Assembly (NCBI RefSeq): GCF_005876835.1
Contig: NZ_PPSW01000005.1
Coordinates: forward strand, 62,001 to 126,000
Length of the DNA: 64,000 bases
Source: Pseudoalteromonas phenolica
GTDB taxonomy: Bacteria > Pseudomonadota > Gammaproteobacteria > Enterobacterales > Alteromonadaceae
Direction: 5' to 3'
Both the position numbers and the translations under genes were made by a program. Below are positions 10,103 to 23,372 of the stretch, one piece after another (positions within the stretch are counted from its first letter, which is position 1; every line of letters begins with the position of its first letter). Under the pieces are notes generated by a model, which saw nothing but the letters and a program-made list of their open reading frames with translations, did no database searches and was not told the DNA's origin.

Positions 10103-10690
10103 ATGTTATTAATGATCGATAATTACGACTCGTTTACCTATAACCTAGTGCAGTATTTCCAACGCTTAGATCAAGACGTTGTAGTAAAACGAAACGATGA
10201 GTTGAGTATTGCTGATATACGAGCGCTTAACCCTGAGCATATTGTGATCTCTCCTGGACCTTGTAGTCCCAATGAGGCGGGCATTTCTTTGTCTGTTGTT
10301 GAGCAATTAAAAGGGCAATTTCCAATACTGGGGATTTGCCTTGGTCACCAGACGATTGCACAAGCTCTGGGCGCACAAGTGATAAGAGCCAGAGAAGTGA
10401 TGCATGGGAAAACGTCGCAAATTCGCCATATAAATAAAGGCGTGTTTCAAGGTTTACCAGATCCACTCACCGTATGTCGCTATCATTCTTTGATTGTTGC
10501 CAAAGAGCGTCTGCCTGAAGACCTTGAGATTACAGCATGGACAGAGAATGGCATGCAACAAGTGGATGAAATTATGGGCTTATGCCATACTGAAATGGCT
10601 TTAGAAGGTGTGCAATTTCATCCTGAAGCGATACTCACAGAACAAGGGTTAGCTTTATTAAATAATTTTATTCGCCGCTTTTCTAAGTAA
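10103..10690 (+). CDS. pabA: Aminodeoxychorismate/anthranilate synthase glutaminase subunit
   Basis: A class I glutamine amidotransferase of 195 residues that supplies ammonia to PabB (folate) and possibly TrpE (tryptophan). The catalytic Cys is in [11 protein letters not shown] and the His-Glu pair in QFHPEAIL. The N-terminal [19 protein letters not shown] is typical of PabA. The ATG at 10103 is chosen because an earlier in-frame ATG (10091) abuts the T-tract of the trpS terminator, while 10103 has GGA nearby. No pabB or trp gene is adjacent, so whether it serves folate, tryptophan or both cannot be read from context. Confidence 0.9.
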   Translation: MLLMIDNYDSFTYNLVQYFQRLDQDVVVKRNDELSIADIRALNPEHIVISPGPCSPNEAGISLSVVEQLKGQFPILGICLGHQTIAQALGAQVIRAREVMHGKTSQIRHINKGVFQGLPDPLTVCRYHSLIVAKERLPEDLEITAWTENGMQQVDEIMGLCHTEMALEGVQFHPEAILTEQGLALLNNFIRRFSK

Positions 10691-10724
10691 AAGAAACGCT
10701 AAAATAGGAACATTAGAACGTTCA

Positions 10725-11900
10725 ATGACTGACTTATCTCGGCAACTCAGGACTTCAATCGCACTAAATGAACGTGCGCATGATCTGTTTATTAGTCATA
10801 ACTTTGCGCAGCAACAGTTAGGGTATATTCACACCCTAGATCTAAATTATGGTGAGAAAATACCACAACGTACTATGCTTGAGGTTGAGATTGCTGCCGC
10901 TGCAAAACGTAAAGAGAGCAGTACCAGTCACCATAAGTATATTGCGAAAGCCAGTAATCATCTGCACCAAATTATTGAGTCATCAATTCAAAAGCAAATA
11001 GATGATATCGATAATATTTATCATGAGATTGTTGGCATCCAGGATGCGGTGCCTACCATTTTAGATATATTGGGCGTTAAGTCAGCGTCGGTTGGGCGTC
11101 TTGAGCCATTAGTTAATGAATTAACTTGGTTAGGCAGAGACCTGGTTTCCTTAGTTAATTTACCGCAATATCGTAAGCAAAGCTCAAAAGGTGTCACAGT
11201 CAAAGTTGACACACCAGCACTTGCACTTCGTTATCTTGGGCTTGAAAATCTACAAATGGTCATCCCTACTTTTGCAATGCGTCACTGGATGCCTCACGAT
11301 ACATCGCCATTTCCTTTATTAAAGCGCAAACTTCGTGATCATAGTATGACAACGGGAATTGCAGCAAAGCATTTAGCTGAATTGAACGGTGTCAAAGAGC
11401 AACATGCTTTTACGCTAGGTATGTTATTAGATGTAGGTAAAGTCGCTTTAACGCGCTTGTATCTTAGAACTTTCGAAAAGGTCTGGCAGGAAAAGGTGCG
11501 CATCGCTCGCGATAAAAACCATAAAGACCTTCATTCTGCCCTTTTAGAGCTATCACCGGACCCACTCTTTTTAAGGGGGCTTTTGCTCAATCACTCAGCA
11601 AATCTCTCGGCTAAATTGATAGAAAAAATGGCGTTTAGATATTTGCCATTTATGGCGCCGATGGAAGAGTTCGCTGCTAATTATTTACCTCAGTCGCATA
11701 GTCAGTCAGCCGATTATTTACCACTTAGTCAGGTACTGCGAAAGGCACATGGCTACAGTCTGTATATGATCCTCAAAGACAATCAGTTTATCGAAAAGGA
11801 TGAAGCAGCTCATTGGTTTGCTCACCTGGGGTTATCAAAAGAGGAACTCACTACGCTAGCAAAATGTAACTTTAATAGTTTACAGCTAACAATTTTGTAA
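10725..11900 (+). CDS. HDOD domain protein
   Basis: A 391-residue cytoplasmic protein whose central part resembles the HDOD domain: a helical segment IVGIQDAVPTILDILG at about residues 103-118, then LVSLVNLPQYR and LALRYLGLENLQMVIPTFAMR, and an HD-like region around residues 210-245 (RDHSMTTGIAAKHLAE, then FTLGMLLDVGKVAL). In true HD enzymes the second region reads HDIG; here it is LLDVGK, so hydrolase activity is unlikely, as in other HDOD proteins, which act in signalling. Target unknown. Its ribosome site is weak, and a good terminator follows. Confidence 0.75.
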   Translation: MTDLSRQLRTSIALNERAHDLFISHNFAQQQLGYIHTLDLNYGEKIPQRTMLEVEIAAAAKRKESSTSHHKYIAKASNHLHQIIESSIQKQIDDIDNIYHEIVGIQDAVPTILDILGVKSASVGRLEPLVNELTWLGRDLVSLVNLPQYRKQSSKGVTVKVDTPALALRYLGLENLQMVIPTFAMRHWMPHDTSPFPLLKRKLRDHSMTTGIAAKHLAELNGVKEQHAFTLGMLLDVGKVALTRLYLRTFEKVWQEKVRIARDKNHKDLHSALLELSPDPLFLRGLLLNHSANLSAKLIEKMAFRYLPFMAPMEEFAANYLPQSHSQSADYLPLSQVLRKAHGYSLYMILKDNQFIEKDEAAHWFAHLGLSKEELTTLAKCNFNSLQLTIL

Positions 11901-11931
11901 AATTTAAGATTTTTTTTGCGACTATTCATTC

Positions 11932-11966
11932 AAGCCACTAATTAACTCGATTAGTGGCTTTTCCTT
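11932..11966 (+). terminator. Terminator after HDOD gene
   Basis: A 10-bp perfect stem (AAGCCACTAA / TTAGTGGCTT) with a 9-base loop is followed by a T-rich run (TTCCTTTTCT). It lies 32 bases after the stop of the HDOD gene. Confidence 0.85.
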
Positions 11967-11994
11967 TTCTTAACAGTCAAATCTATCGAGTGCA

Positions 11995-12012
11995 CCTAAA
12001 TAGTTATTCACT
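11995..12012 (+). promoter_or_regulatory. Possible ARG box upstream of astC/argD
   Basis: The core TAAATAGTTATTCA matches the ArgR consensus TGAATwwwwATTCA in nine of ten outer positions, though one of the four spacer bases is G. It lies about 190 bases before the astC/argD ATG, far for a simple repressor site. In E. coli the astC promoter is activated by ArgR bound to distant sites, so an upstream activating role is possible. This is inference from one sequence match. Confidence 0.4.
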
Positions 12013-12034
12013 CACTATGAAAAACTATCCCAAA

Positions 12035-12051
12035 CCCTTGAATATCAAGGG
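12035..12051. repeat. Short perfect inverted repeat in the ast leader region
   Basis: CCCTTGA-ATA-TCAAGGG is a perfect 7-3-7 palindrome without a T-tract, so it is more likely a protein-binding site or mRNA hairpin than a terminator. It lies about 150 bases before astC/argD and 23 bases after the possible ARG box. The regulator is unknown. Confidence 0.5.
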
Positions 12052-12196
12052 CTCTATGAAAGTTTTAAATGAGACTTTAAGGTTTTTTTCTGAAATAATG
12101 GGTGAATGAAATTTGTGCCATACGGCTATTTTTAGCCACGAACTAGCTACACTCAATACTAGTTTTAGCGCACCTAACTCAACTTTATGGGGATAG

Positions 12197-13411
<1,215 letters not shown>

Positions 13412-13480
13412 TTCCTTGAGTGGCCAAGCTTGCTTGGCCTTGTCTACCGTCAAGTTAACTTTTTAGGAGTAAGCGGACTC

Positions 13481-14497
13481 ATGATGATCCTTCGCCCAAT
13501 CCAGCAAAGCGACTATCCAGCGCTTTTAAAAATTGCCCATGAATCAGGTCATGGCTTTACTTCATTACCAAATAATGAAGCGCTATTACAAAGCAAAATC
13601 GAACGCTCTGAAGCGTCTTTCAAGAAAGAAACGGATGTCCCTTTTGATGAAGGCTATTTGTTCGTTTTAGAAGACACTGAAACTGGCGAAGTAGTGGGTA
13701 CCAGCGCGATTGAAGCAGCAGTTGGTTTAGATGATGCGTTTTATCATTACCACCTTAGTAAGGTGATCCATTCATCACGCACCTTAAATGTTTATAAAGC
13801 GGTTGATATTCTGACTCTGTGTAACGACTACACGGGGGCCACTGAGTTATGTACCTTGTTCTTGAAAGAAGGGCATCGCAGAGGTTTTAATGGCAAGTTG
13901 CTATCAAAGTCGCGTTTTATGTTTATTAAACAACATCAGCAGCGCTTTGCAGATACGGTTATCGCTGAAATGCGTGGTGTATCAGATGAAAATGGTCAAA
14001 GCCCATTCTGGCAATGGCTTGAAGAACACTTCTTCTCAATGGATTTCCCAACGGCAGATTACCTAACAGGTATCGGTCAGAAAGTGTTCATTGCTGAGCT
14101 TATGCCAAAATACCCAATTTATGTGAATCTGTTGAGTGAAGAAGCGCAAGAAGTGATTGGTAAAGTGCACGATAATACGCGTCCAGCGATTGAGCTACTT
14201 AAGAGTGAAGGTTTCACTTTTAACGGCTATGTTGATATTTTCGACGCAGGCCCGACGGTTGAAGCAAAAGTAGATAACATTCGTACGGTACGTTCATCAA
14301 GCTTTAGAACAGTGTCAGTTGGTGATAACCCGGGCGGTTCCCCTGTGATGATTGCTAATGATAAACTGCAAGGGTATCGAGCCACCGTTGCTGAGCTGCA
14401 GATCGATGACAATACTGATACCGTCGTTATCTCAGCAGAGTTGGCAAACGCATTGAATTTAGTGGATGGTGACAAAGTCAGCATCGCAACTATATAA
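13481..14497 (+). CDS. astA: Arginine N-succinyltransferase
   Basis: AstA moves succinyl from succinyl-CoA to arginine, the first step of the AST catabolic pathway. The N-terminus MMILRPIQQSDYPALLKIA and the GFTSLPNN block match the family, as does GFNGKLLSKSRFMFI in the middle. The ATG at 13481 is preferred over a more upstream ATG at 13430 since homologues begin MM(I/V)xRP and AGGAG lies 12-13 bases before it; 338 residues is the normal size. It is 69 bases after astC and 15 before astD. Confidence 0.95.
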   Translation: MMILRPIQQSDYPALLKIAHESGHGFTSLPNNEALLQSKIERSEASFKKETDVPFDEGYLFVLEDTETGEVVGTSAIEAAVGLDDAFYHYHLSKVIHSSRTLNVYKAVDILTLCNDYTGATELCTLFLKEGHRRGFNGKLLSKSRFMFIKQHQQRFADTVIAEMRGVSDENGQSPFWQWLEEHFFSMDFPTADYLTGIGQKVFIAELMPKYPIYVNLLSEEAQEVIGKVHDNTRPAIELLKSEGFTFNGYVDIFDAGPTVEAKVDNIRTVRSSSFRTVSVGDNPGGSPVMIANDKLQGYRATVAELQIDDNTDTVVISAELANALNLVDGDKVSIATI

Positions 14498-14503
14498 AAA
14501 TAG

Positions 14504-15985
<1,482 letters not shown>

Positions 15986-16023
15986 TTCACAGTCTCTATC
16001 TATTTAGGTAGAATAAAAGTATT

Positions 16024-16053
16024 AAAAAAAGCAGCTTAGGCTGCTTTTTTTTC
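16024..16053 (+). terminator. Terminator after astD
   Basis: AAAAAAGCAGC-TTAG-GCTGCTTTTTTTT gives a long stem flanked by A and T tracts, a strong terminator that could work on both strands. Confidence 0.93.
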
Positions 16054-16138
16054 ATCCGTTAGCTGTAAAAGTAGCAATGCATGTGAGTTTCTGCTTAAAT
16101 CAATAGGAGATGCTTTGAGAGTTTCAGGTGGACAAACT

Positions 16139-16474
16139 ATGGTATTAGATAAACAGGGCTATGATGAGTTAGTAATGTACTTAACCCACAATTTAACCTT
16201 GTTTGAAAAGCCTGGTGAGATTGAACCAGGTGCACCAAGGGTGATGGAGTTAATTGAAGATGTCATCGCTGAGTATGTAATTAAAATCTGTGAGCAAAAC
16301 ACAGAGTTATCAACTGAGCAACGCAGCTTAATTGTCCGTGAGGTAGATGGTATCGTCTATGACTTGCAAGAAGTGCTGTCTAGCGTGACAGAGCAACGAG
16401 TGACCAAAGAGCAACGAGAGTTTATTGAAGAGTTTGCAGGTTTGGTTAAAAATCTATTCGACGCCGCGATCTAA
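16139..16474 (+). CDS. DUF3802 family protein
   Basis: A 111-residue acidic, helix-rich protein (MVLDKQGYDELVMYLTHNL at the start; VDGIVYDLQEVLSSV in the middle) that resembles DUF3802, a family found in Shewanella and Pseudoalteromonas with no known function. The ATG at 16139 has AGGTGG 7 bases upstream; a TTG at 16115 behind AGGAG is an alternative start adding 8 residues. No signal peptide or membrane segment is visible. It sits between two terminators, so it is probably a single-gene transcript. Confidence 0.75.
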   Translation: MVLDKQGYDELVMYLTHNLTLFEKPGEIEPGAPRVMELIEDVIAEYVIKICEQNTELSTEQRSLIVREVDGIVYDLQEVLSSVTEQRVTKEQREFIEEFAGLVKNLFDAAI

Positions 16475-16510
16475 AATAATTGCAGTCTTAAACAGTTTAT
16501 AGCATTTTAT

Positions 16511-16540
16511 AACACCGCCGTTTTAAGGCGGTGTTTGTAT
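16511..16540 (+). terminator. Terminator after DUF3802 gene
   Basis: A 9-bp stem (AACACCGCC / GGCGGTGTT) with loop GTTTTAA, followed by a T-rich run (TGTATTTAT). Confidence 0.85.
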
Positions 16541-16555
16541 TTATAGAGGTAAAAA

Positions 16556-16969
16556 ATGGAAGCGAATATTAAGTGGGTTGATGGCGATACTTTTATTGGC
16601 CGCTCACAGTCTGGCCATAATGTGGTATTTGATACAGGTGCTGATGGTGCTGCACCAAGCCCAATGGAAATGGTCTTAATGTCTACGGGTTGCTGTTCAT
16701 CGGTGGATGTGGTGAGCATTCTAAAAAAAGCAAAACAACAGGTTGAGAATGTTGAAGTTAAGCTAACCGCTGAACGTGCTGAAAGTGCGCCTAGAGTATT
16801 TACAAAAATGAATCTACACTTTGTAGTTACTGGTAAAGATGTCTCTGAAAAGCACCTTGCACGCGCCGTTCAACTGTCTGCTGAGAAGTACTGTTCTGTG
16901 GCCTTAATGCTTGATAAAACAGTAGAAATTACTCACAGTCATGAGGTTGTTGAAAGCGTTGCAAAATAA
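16556..16969 (+). CDS. OsmC-like protein (YhfA type)
   Basis: A 137-residue OsmC/Ohr-family protein. The conserved cysteine region is MSTGCCSSVDVVSILKK (about residues 42-58), and the second cysteine sits in QLSAEKYCSVALML (about 105-118), the spacing of peroxiredoxin-like thiol pairs. The YhfA branch is distinguished from classic OsmC by the TGCCSxDV motif. OsmC proteins reduce organic peroxides; the role of YhfA itself is not established. It precedes speD by 84 bases. Confidence 0.88.
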   Translation: MEANIKWVDGDTFIGRSQSGHNVVFDTGADGAAPSPMEMVLMSTGCCSSVDVVSILKKAKQQVENVEVKLTAERAESAPRVFTKMNLHFVVTGKDVSEKHLARAVQLSAEKYCSVALMLDKTVEITHSHEVVESVAK

Positions 16970-17053
16970 CGCTTTTTCAGTGCGGATTTTTCGTATAAAA
17001 TCCGCCCTCTTTGAGTTCTGCAGTGCAGATTTTGTGTTTAAAGGTTGAGTAAA

Positions 17054-17863
17054 GTGAACAAGCCCTTTGATAAAATTAAGCTCCATGGCTTTAATAACTT
17101 AACAAAAAGTTTAAGCTTTAGTATCTATGACATTTGTTACGCTAAAACGGAGCAACAGCGTAAAGAATATTTAGAATACATTGATGAGCAATATAGCGCT
17201 GATCGCCTAACGGATATTCTAAAAGAAGTAGTAGATATCATTGGTGCAAATGTGCTGAACATTGCTCGCCAAGACTATGATCCGCAAGGTGCAAGTGTAA
17301 CTATCTTGGTGTCTGAAGAGCCTGTAGAGCAGCAGACATTTGATAGTAACGAAACACCTGGACCACTTCCTGAGTCAGTGGTTGCACATTTAGATAAGAG
17401 TCACATCTGTGTTCACACTTATCCTGAAGCGCACCCTAACGATGGTATTTGCACATTCCGTGCAGACATCGAAGTATCAACCTGTGGTGTGATCTCTCCG
17501 CTCAAAGCGTTGAACTTCTTAATCCACTCTTTAGAGTCGGATGTGGTGACAATCGATTACCGTGTACGTGGCTTTACTCGTGATATCACAGGGGTAAAAC
17601 ACTACATTGATCATGCAATTCACTCAATCCAGAATTACATGACAGAAGATACCAAAGAAGCGTATCACATGGTGGATGTGAATGTTTTCCAAGAAAACTT
17701 ATTCCACACTAAGATGATGTTAAAAGAGACAGATCTAAATACTTATCTATTCGGCTTAAGTACCGATGATTTAAGTGCAGAAGAAGAAAAAGAAATCCGC
17801 GCGAAAGTAGAGCGTGAGATCCAAGAAGTATTCTATGGTCGCAACCTACCTGAATTAGGTTAA
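17054..17863 (+). CDS. speD: S-adenosylmethionine decarboxylase proenzyme
   Basis: SpeD makes decarboxylated AdoMet, the aminopropyl donor for spermidine. The proenzyme cleaves itself at the Lys-Ser bond in [17 protein letters not shown], turning that serine (Ser116 from the GTG start) into the pyruvoyl cofactor. The start region [20 protein letters not shown] is typical of the E. coli-type enzyme. GTG at 17054 has AAAGG 9 bases before it; TTG at 17045 would add three residues. No speE is adjacent, so the aminopropyl acceptor enzyme is elsewhere or different. Confidence 0.96.
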   Translation: MNKPFDKIKLHGFNNLTKSLSFSIYDICYAKTEQQRKEYLEYIDEQYSADRLTDILKEVVDIIGANVLNIARQDYDPQGASVTILVSEEPVEQQTFDSNETPGPLPESVVAHLDKSHICVHTYPEAHPNDGICTFRADIEVSTCGVISPLKALNFLIHSLESDVVTIDYRVRGFTRDITGVKHYIDHAIHSIQNYMTEDTKEAYHMVDVNVFQENLFHTKMMLKETDLNTYLFGLSTDDLSAEEEKEIRAKVEREIQEVFYGRNLPELG

Positions 17864-17879
17864 CCTATTAGAAAAAGAA

Positions 17880-17909
17880 AAGCGCGCATTTTTAAATGCG
17901 CGCTTTTTT
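17880..17909 (+). terminator. Terminator between speD and TonB receptor gene
   Basis: AAGCGCGCATTT-TT-AAATGCGCGCTT is a nearly perfect long stem followed by T residues, and A residues precede it, so it may serve both convergent genes. Confidence 0.93.
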
Positions 17910-17920
17910 ATGTCTAAGTT

Positions 17921-20002
17921 TTATAACTCATATTTAAACGTCAAACCGACAAGGCGAGGCTCGCCATACTGGTAGTAATTTTCAGTGGCATATTCTTTAA
18001 GTGGGTTATTACCGAACTCAAAGCCGCGAACAGGCACATCTCTATCAGCTAGGTTTCTACCCCAAGCCGTCAGTGACCAGTTTTCACTGTGGTAGCTTAC
18101 ACTTGCATTAATTAGATTTTGGTTAGGTGCTTGGTCGTTATGGCTGTCTGAGAAGTAATAACTATCTTTGCCCTCGAATCCAAGTTGCGCCTCAAAGTTA
18201 TCTGTTAGCGCATAGTTAAAGCTGAACGCATATTGATATTTAGGTGCTTGTGCTTGATCTCTGCCGTGCTGATTGATGCCATCAGAAGTTGTGAAGCCTT
18301 TAATTTTTGAGCGTAAGTAGCCAAAGCTATAGTTAAGAGCAAGGCGTTCTGAATATTGTTTTGTACCTTCTACTTCAAAACCATAGTTCTTGCCTGAGCT
18401 AGCATTATCTAAATATCCAGCGAATTGTTGATCTTGAACTTGCCATTGCTTTAATTGCATATCATCACGTTTCATGTAGAAAGCAGTGACACGCAAAGTA
18501 TGGCTCTTATCTTCAGATTGGCCTTTCACACCAAATTCGGCATTCCATAAATATTCAGGATCGAAGGTATAGTTTTCTGGCTGAATGTTTAAGCCATCAT
18601 CTTTTGCCTTTGCAAGCGCTTCGCCATTTACGCCACCGATTTTGTAGCCACGAGATAGGCTTGTATAAATCATAGTGCGGGGCACCACTTGATACTCGAG
18701 CGCAACCTTGCCACCTAGCATGGTTTTATCGGTTGTTTCAGAAAAGCCATTGTTGTCTTTGTAGTCAGCTTCGTAGTTTTCTGCACGTAGTCCAGTGATC
18801 AGCTCTACATCTTTTGCGATTGCTGTGATTTTTTGACCATAAAGCGCAGTATTACGAATATCGAAACTTGAATGAAAATCTTGTGATTGCCAAGTATAAG
18901 CACGAGTAAGGTCTACATCGCGACGCTCAGAATAAAGACCAACAACCCAGTCATCCTGTTTAGAACTAATCTGCAGGTCGAAGGTACCTTTTTCAGTGTC
19001 GCGTGCATAGCTATCTGTAGAACTGTAACCCCAAGGGTGCAGACCGGCCGCACACAAGCTTGCTTGGTTGGCATTTTTACATACCCAGTCTTCATCATAG
19101 CTATACAGTGAGTCTGCTTGAAGTCCAGTTACCGTTGTTGTGATATTGACCGTTTCAAAACCGGTGTAATTTGCAGTTAAAGAGAAAGCATCGCTTTCTA
19201 AGTTATCCTGACCAGGCTCATCAGCAACACTGTTGCGGCTATTATCAAGTGTGAATGCGTCATAACCGTTTTCGATATTGATGTGATGTACAGCAAGTGA
19301 AGTATTAAAGTTATTGTTCCACTCATTGTTAAGCTTTAATCGTAAAGCTTGCTCATCTTGCTCTTGGGTTGGGCGGTCCAGATATAAGTTATCAGTATAA
19401 CCATCTGACTTACGTTGGAACGCGCTCACTCTGATAGCTGAGTTGTCGGTTAAACCTGTGCCTGCAGCAATACCTGCTTCATAACTATTATAGTTGCCGA
19501 CACCTAACTTCACCTTCAATGCCTTATCTTGGCTAGGTGCAGTGGTTTGCATGTCAATCATACCTGCCATGGCATCAGCACCATAACGTGTACCTTGCGG
19601 GCCGCGATAAACCGCAACTTGCTCAACATCGAATAACAAGGCACTGCCACCCAGGCCTGAGTAGTTAATATCATCGATGAGTAAGCCCACACTAGGCTGG
19701 ATTGGGTCTTGGAATTGCGAACGAAGGCCAACGCCACGGATCTGCACATAACGGCCGCGCGATGCGCCCGCTGTGAAGTTGACGTTAGCCGCTGAATTTA
19801 AAATCTCATCTAGGTAGCTTGCACCACGCTGTGTAATTTCCAGTTCACCTAACACACTGGCGCTGGCGCTTAAGGTTTGAATGCTTTCTTTTTTAAAGTC
19901 ACCCGTGACTTCAATCACTTCGAGGTTGCTTTGCTCAGCAACCGCATTGGTGGCAAATAAAGGCAGCATGGCTGCACATAACAGAGAGATTTTTGCTTTC
20001 AT
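17921..20002 (-). CDS. TonB-dependent outer-membrane receptor
   Basis: A 693-residue outer-membrane transporter. The start at 20002 (MKAKISLLCAAMLPLFA) gives a clean signal peptide ending AVA; an upstream ATG at 20038 would add 12 residues. A TonB-box-like LEVIEVTG follows the signal. The plug domain spans about 40-150, with YRGPQGTRYGADAMAGMI, and the 22-strand barrel fills the rest, ending in Leu (GLTFKYEL). Two cysteines in an outer loop (WVCKNANQASLCAAG) may be bridged. The substrate cannot be read from sequence; no TPP riboswitch or Fur site was recognised upstream. Confidence 0.92.
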   Translation of the reverse strand: MKAKISLLCAAMLPLFATNAVAEQSNLEVIEVTGDFKKESIQTLSASASVLGELEITQRGASYLDEILNSAANVNFTAGASRGRYVQIRGVGLRSQFQDPIQPSVGLLIDDINYSGLGGSALLFDVEQVAVYRGPQGTRYGADAMAGMIDMQTTAPSQDKALKVKLGVGNYNSYEAGIAAGTGLTDNSAIRVSAFQRKSDGYTDNLYLDRPTQEQDEQALRLKLNNEWNNNFNTSLAVHHINIENGYDAFTLDNSRNSVADEPGQDNLESDAFSLTANYTGFETVNITTTVTGLQADSLYSYDEDWVCKNANQASLCAAGLHPWGYSSTDSYARDTEKGTFDLQISSKQDDWVVGLYSERRDVDLTRAYTWQSQDFHSSFDIRNTALYGQKITAIAKDVELITGLRAENYEADYKDNNGFSETTDKTMLGGKVALEYQVVPRTMIYTSLSRGYKIGGVNGEALAKAKDDGLNIQPENYTFDPEYLWNAEFGVKGQSEDKSHTLRVTAFYMKRDDMQLKQWQVQDQQFAGYLDNASSGKNYGFEVEGTKQYSERLALNYSFGYLRSKIKGFTTSDGINQHGRDQAQAPKYQYAFSFNYALTDNFEAQLGFEGKDSYYFSDSHNDQAPNQNLINASVSYHSENWSLTAWGRNLADRDVPVRGFEFGNNPLKEYATENYYQYGEPRLVGLTFKYEL

Positions 20003-20189
20003 TTTCAGGCTATTCCGTTTTGATAGTGAGGCGTGCATACGTTATGAATGTCAGTTTTGTTCAATTCAAAATCAGTAGTTAAGTTCGGCACGCGCTGGCT
20101 ATTCTAACAAATCAGACCATACAGAGAAGTGAAACTATGTTTAATTGTGTTATAACTGCGGCCAACATCACCGAGTTAATGAGGATTAA

Positions 20190-20579
20190 ATGAGTTTCAG
20201 AGTTGAGTTTAAAGTGCGCGACTACGAGTGCGACTTGCAAGGCATCGTCAACAACAGTGTTTATTTCAATTATCTAGAGCATGCACGCCATGAGTTTTTG
20301 GCTGCTAAAAATATCGATTTTGCGCAACTTGCACGTGATAAGGTCAATTTAGTGGTGATCCGCTCAGAAATGAACTACAAAGACTCATTAAAGCCGGGCG
20401 ATGCGTTTTACGTAGAAGTTGCAGTAGAGCGTTTAAGCCGTTTGAAATTCGCCTTTAATCAAAAGGTGATCCGCGCAGCAGACAATAAATTGATGCTGGA
20501 TGCTGTTGTGACAGGTACATCGGTGAATGCAAAAGGTCGCCCGTTTGTGCCTGAGCAACTTGAGCAGTTATTTACATAA
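20190..20579 (+). CDS. Acyl-CoA thioesterase, 4HBT family
   Basis: A hotdog-fold protein of 129 residues. VRDYECDLQGIVNNSVYFNYLEHARHEFL contains the DxxGxVxxxxY signature of 4-hydroxybenzoyl-CoA-type thioesterases, with the catalytic Asp in CDLQGIVNN. It is expected to hydrolyse a cytoplasmic acyl-CoA; the chain is not predictable. A GAGG ribosome site precedes the ATG. The META lipoprotein gene follows after 31 bases. Confidence 0.87.
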   Translation: MSFRVEFKVRDYECDLQGIVNNSVYFNYLEHARHEFLAAKNIDFAQLARDKVNLVVIRSEMNYKDSLKPGDAFYVEVAVERLSRLKFAFNQKVIRAADNKLMLDAVVTGTSVNAKGRPFVPEQLEQLFT

Positions 20580-20610
20580 AAACCATAGCCCTAAATATAG
20601 GAAGCCTAAT

Positions 20611-21057
20611 ATGAAAAATAAGTTATCTACTTTAGCCATTGTTTTGGGCTTAGCAGGCTCTGCTGTTTTATCTGGTTGTACTATGGTGTGGGACGACCCA
20701 AATAGTCTAAACCCTTTCTCAGAAAAGACGCTACCGCAAGGACATTGGCAGTTAAGTCAGATTGATGAGGTTGAGAAGCGCAGTAGTGAAATGCGCCTAC
20801 AGCTCGTTGAAGACAACCAGATCATGGGCCACACAGGATGCAACCGCTTCTTTGGTAAAACCCGTATTGAAGACAATCAGCTATATGTTGAGCAAATCGG
20901 CATGACAAAAATGCTCTGCTCCGATGAGCTCGATAAACAAGAGCGTATGCTACTGAATATGTTAGAAATCGGTGTGCCTTTTACGGTGTCAGATAAGACC
21001 CTATTACTAAATGGTAAGCCAATCCTGACCTTTAAACGTTTAGATGGTCTTGAATAA
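20611..21057 (+). CDS. META-domain lipoprotein (HslJ-like)
   Basis: The 148-residue product starts with a lipoprotein signal (LGLAGSAVLSGC, lipobox LSGC with Cys20 or nearby), then a META domain containing the hallmark GCNRFFGKTRIEDNQL and MTKMLCSDELDKQERMLLNML. META proteins such as HslJ are envelope stress-linked proteins of unclear function. The ATG at 20611 follows AGGAAGCC; a longer frame reaching into the thioesterase gene is not coding. Probably cotranscribed with the thioesterase. Confidence 0.85.
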   Translation: MKNKLSTLAIVLGLAGSAVLSGCTMVWDDPNSLNPFSEKTLPQGHWQLSQIDEVEKRSSEMRLQLVEDNQIMGHTGCNRFFGKTRIEDNQLYVEQIGMTKMLCSDELDKQERMLLNMLEIGVPFTVSDKTLLLNGKPILTFKRLDGLE

Positions 21058-21093
21058 GCCATTGTTTATGAAGTAGACTGCACTCAATTCGTT

Positions 21094-21180
21094 ACTTGTC
21101 GGAGTGCCTTCGGGCTGAGATCGCATTATTTGCGGGATCCGTGAACCTGATCAGGTTAAAACCTGCGTAGGGAACAAGCT
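21094..21180 (+). promoter_or_regulatory. TPP riboswitch (THI element)
   Basis: The aptamer is closed by CTTGT (21095-21099) and ACAAG (21174-21178). It contains the conserved TCGGAGTGCC, CTGAGA (21115-21120), GGATCCGTGAACCTGATCAGG and the thi box ending GCGTAGGGAA. In this class TPP binding reduces expression of thiamine synthesis genes. About 140 bases of further leader, including an ATCT..AGAT hairpin near 21268-21290, separate it from thiC and could hide the ribosome site or terminate transcription; which mechanism is used is not clear. Confidence 0.95.
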
Positions 21181-21303
21181 GCCTTGCAAGCAAATATCTT
21201 TGCTGGCTGCAAAAAGCTAATATGCGTCGTGCATGCATTTAGCTCGGACCAATTGGGCTAATCCCCATCTCTCTCCATCTGGAGATCTGACAAGACACCT
21301 TAA

Positions 21304-23271
<1,968 letters not shown>

Positions 23272-23286
23272 TCACGCTAGACGATT

Positions 23287-23317
23287 ATGCCATGCTTAGT
23301 GCATGGCATTGTTTTTT
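23287..23317 (+). terminator. Terminator or attenuator between thiC and thiO
   Basis: A perfect 9-bp stem (ATGCCATGC / GCATGGCAT) with loop TTAGT and a following T run (TGTTTTTT). It lies inside an operon whose next gene starts only 56 bases later, so it may lower expression of the downstream genes relative to thiC. A second pair, AGACCT (23318-23323) with AGGTCT (23341-23346), and a small AACC-TTC-GGGTT hairpin with T run follow. Confidence 0.8.
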
Positions 23318-23372
23318 AGACCTGAGATGATTTACGTCTTAGGTCTTAACCTTCGGGTTTTTAGGGGCAGAA

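Noticed and set aside
16115..16138. TTG start for the DUF3802 gene
   Set aside because: Spacing to AGGAG is short and the ATG at 16139 has AGGTGG at good distance; left as an alternative only.
17921..20002. Calling the TonB receptor a thiamine transporter because thi genes are nearby
   Set aside because: It has no TPP riboswitch, is on the other strand and two genes intervene; substrate left open.
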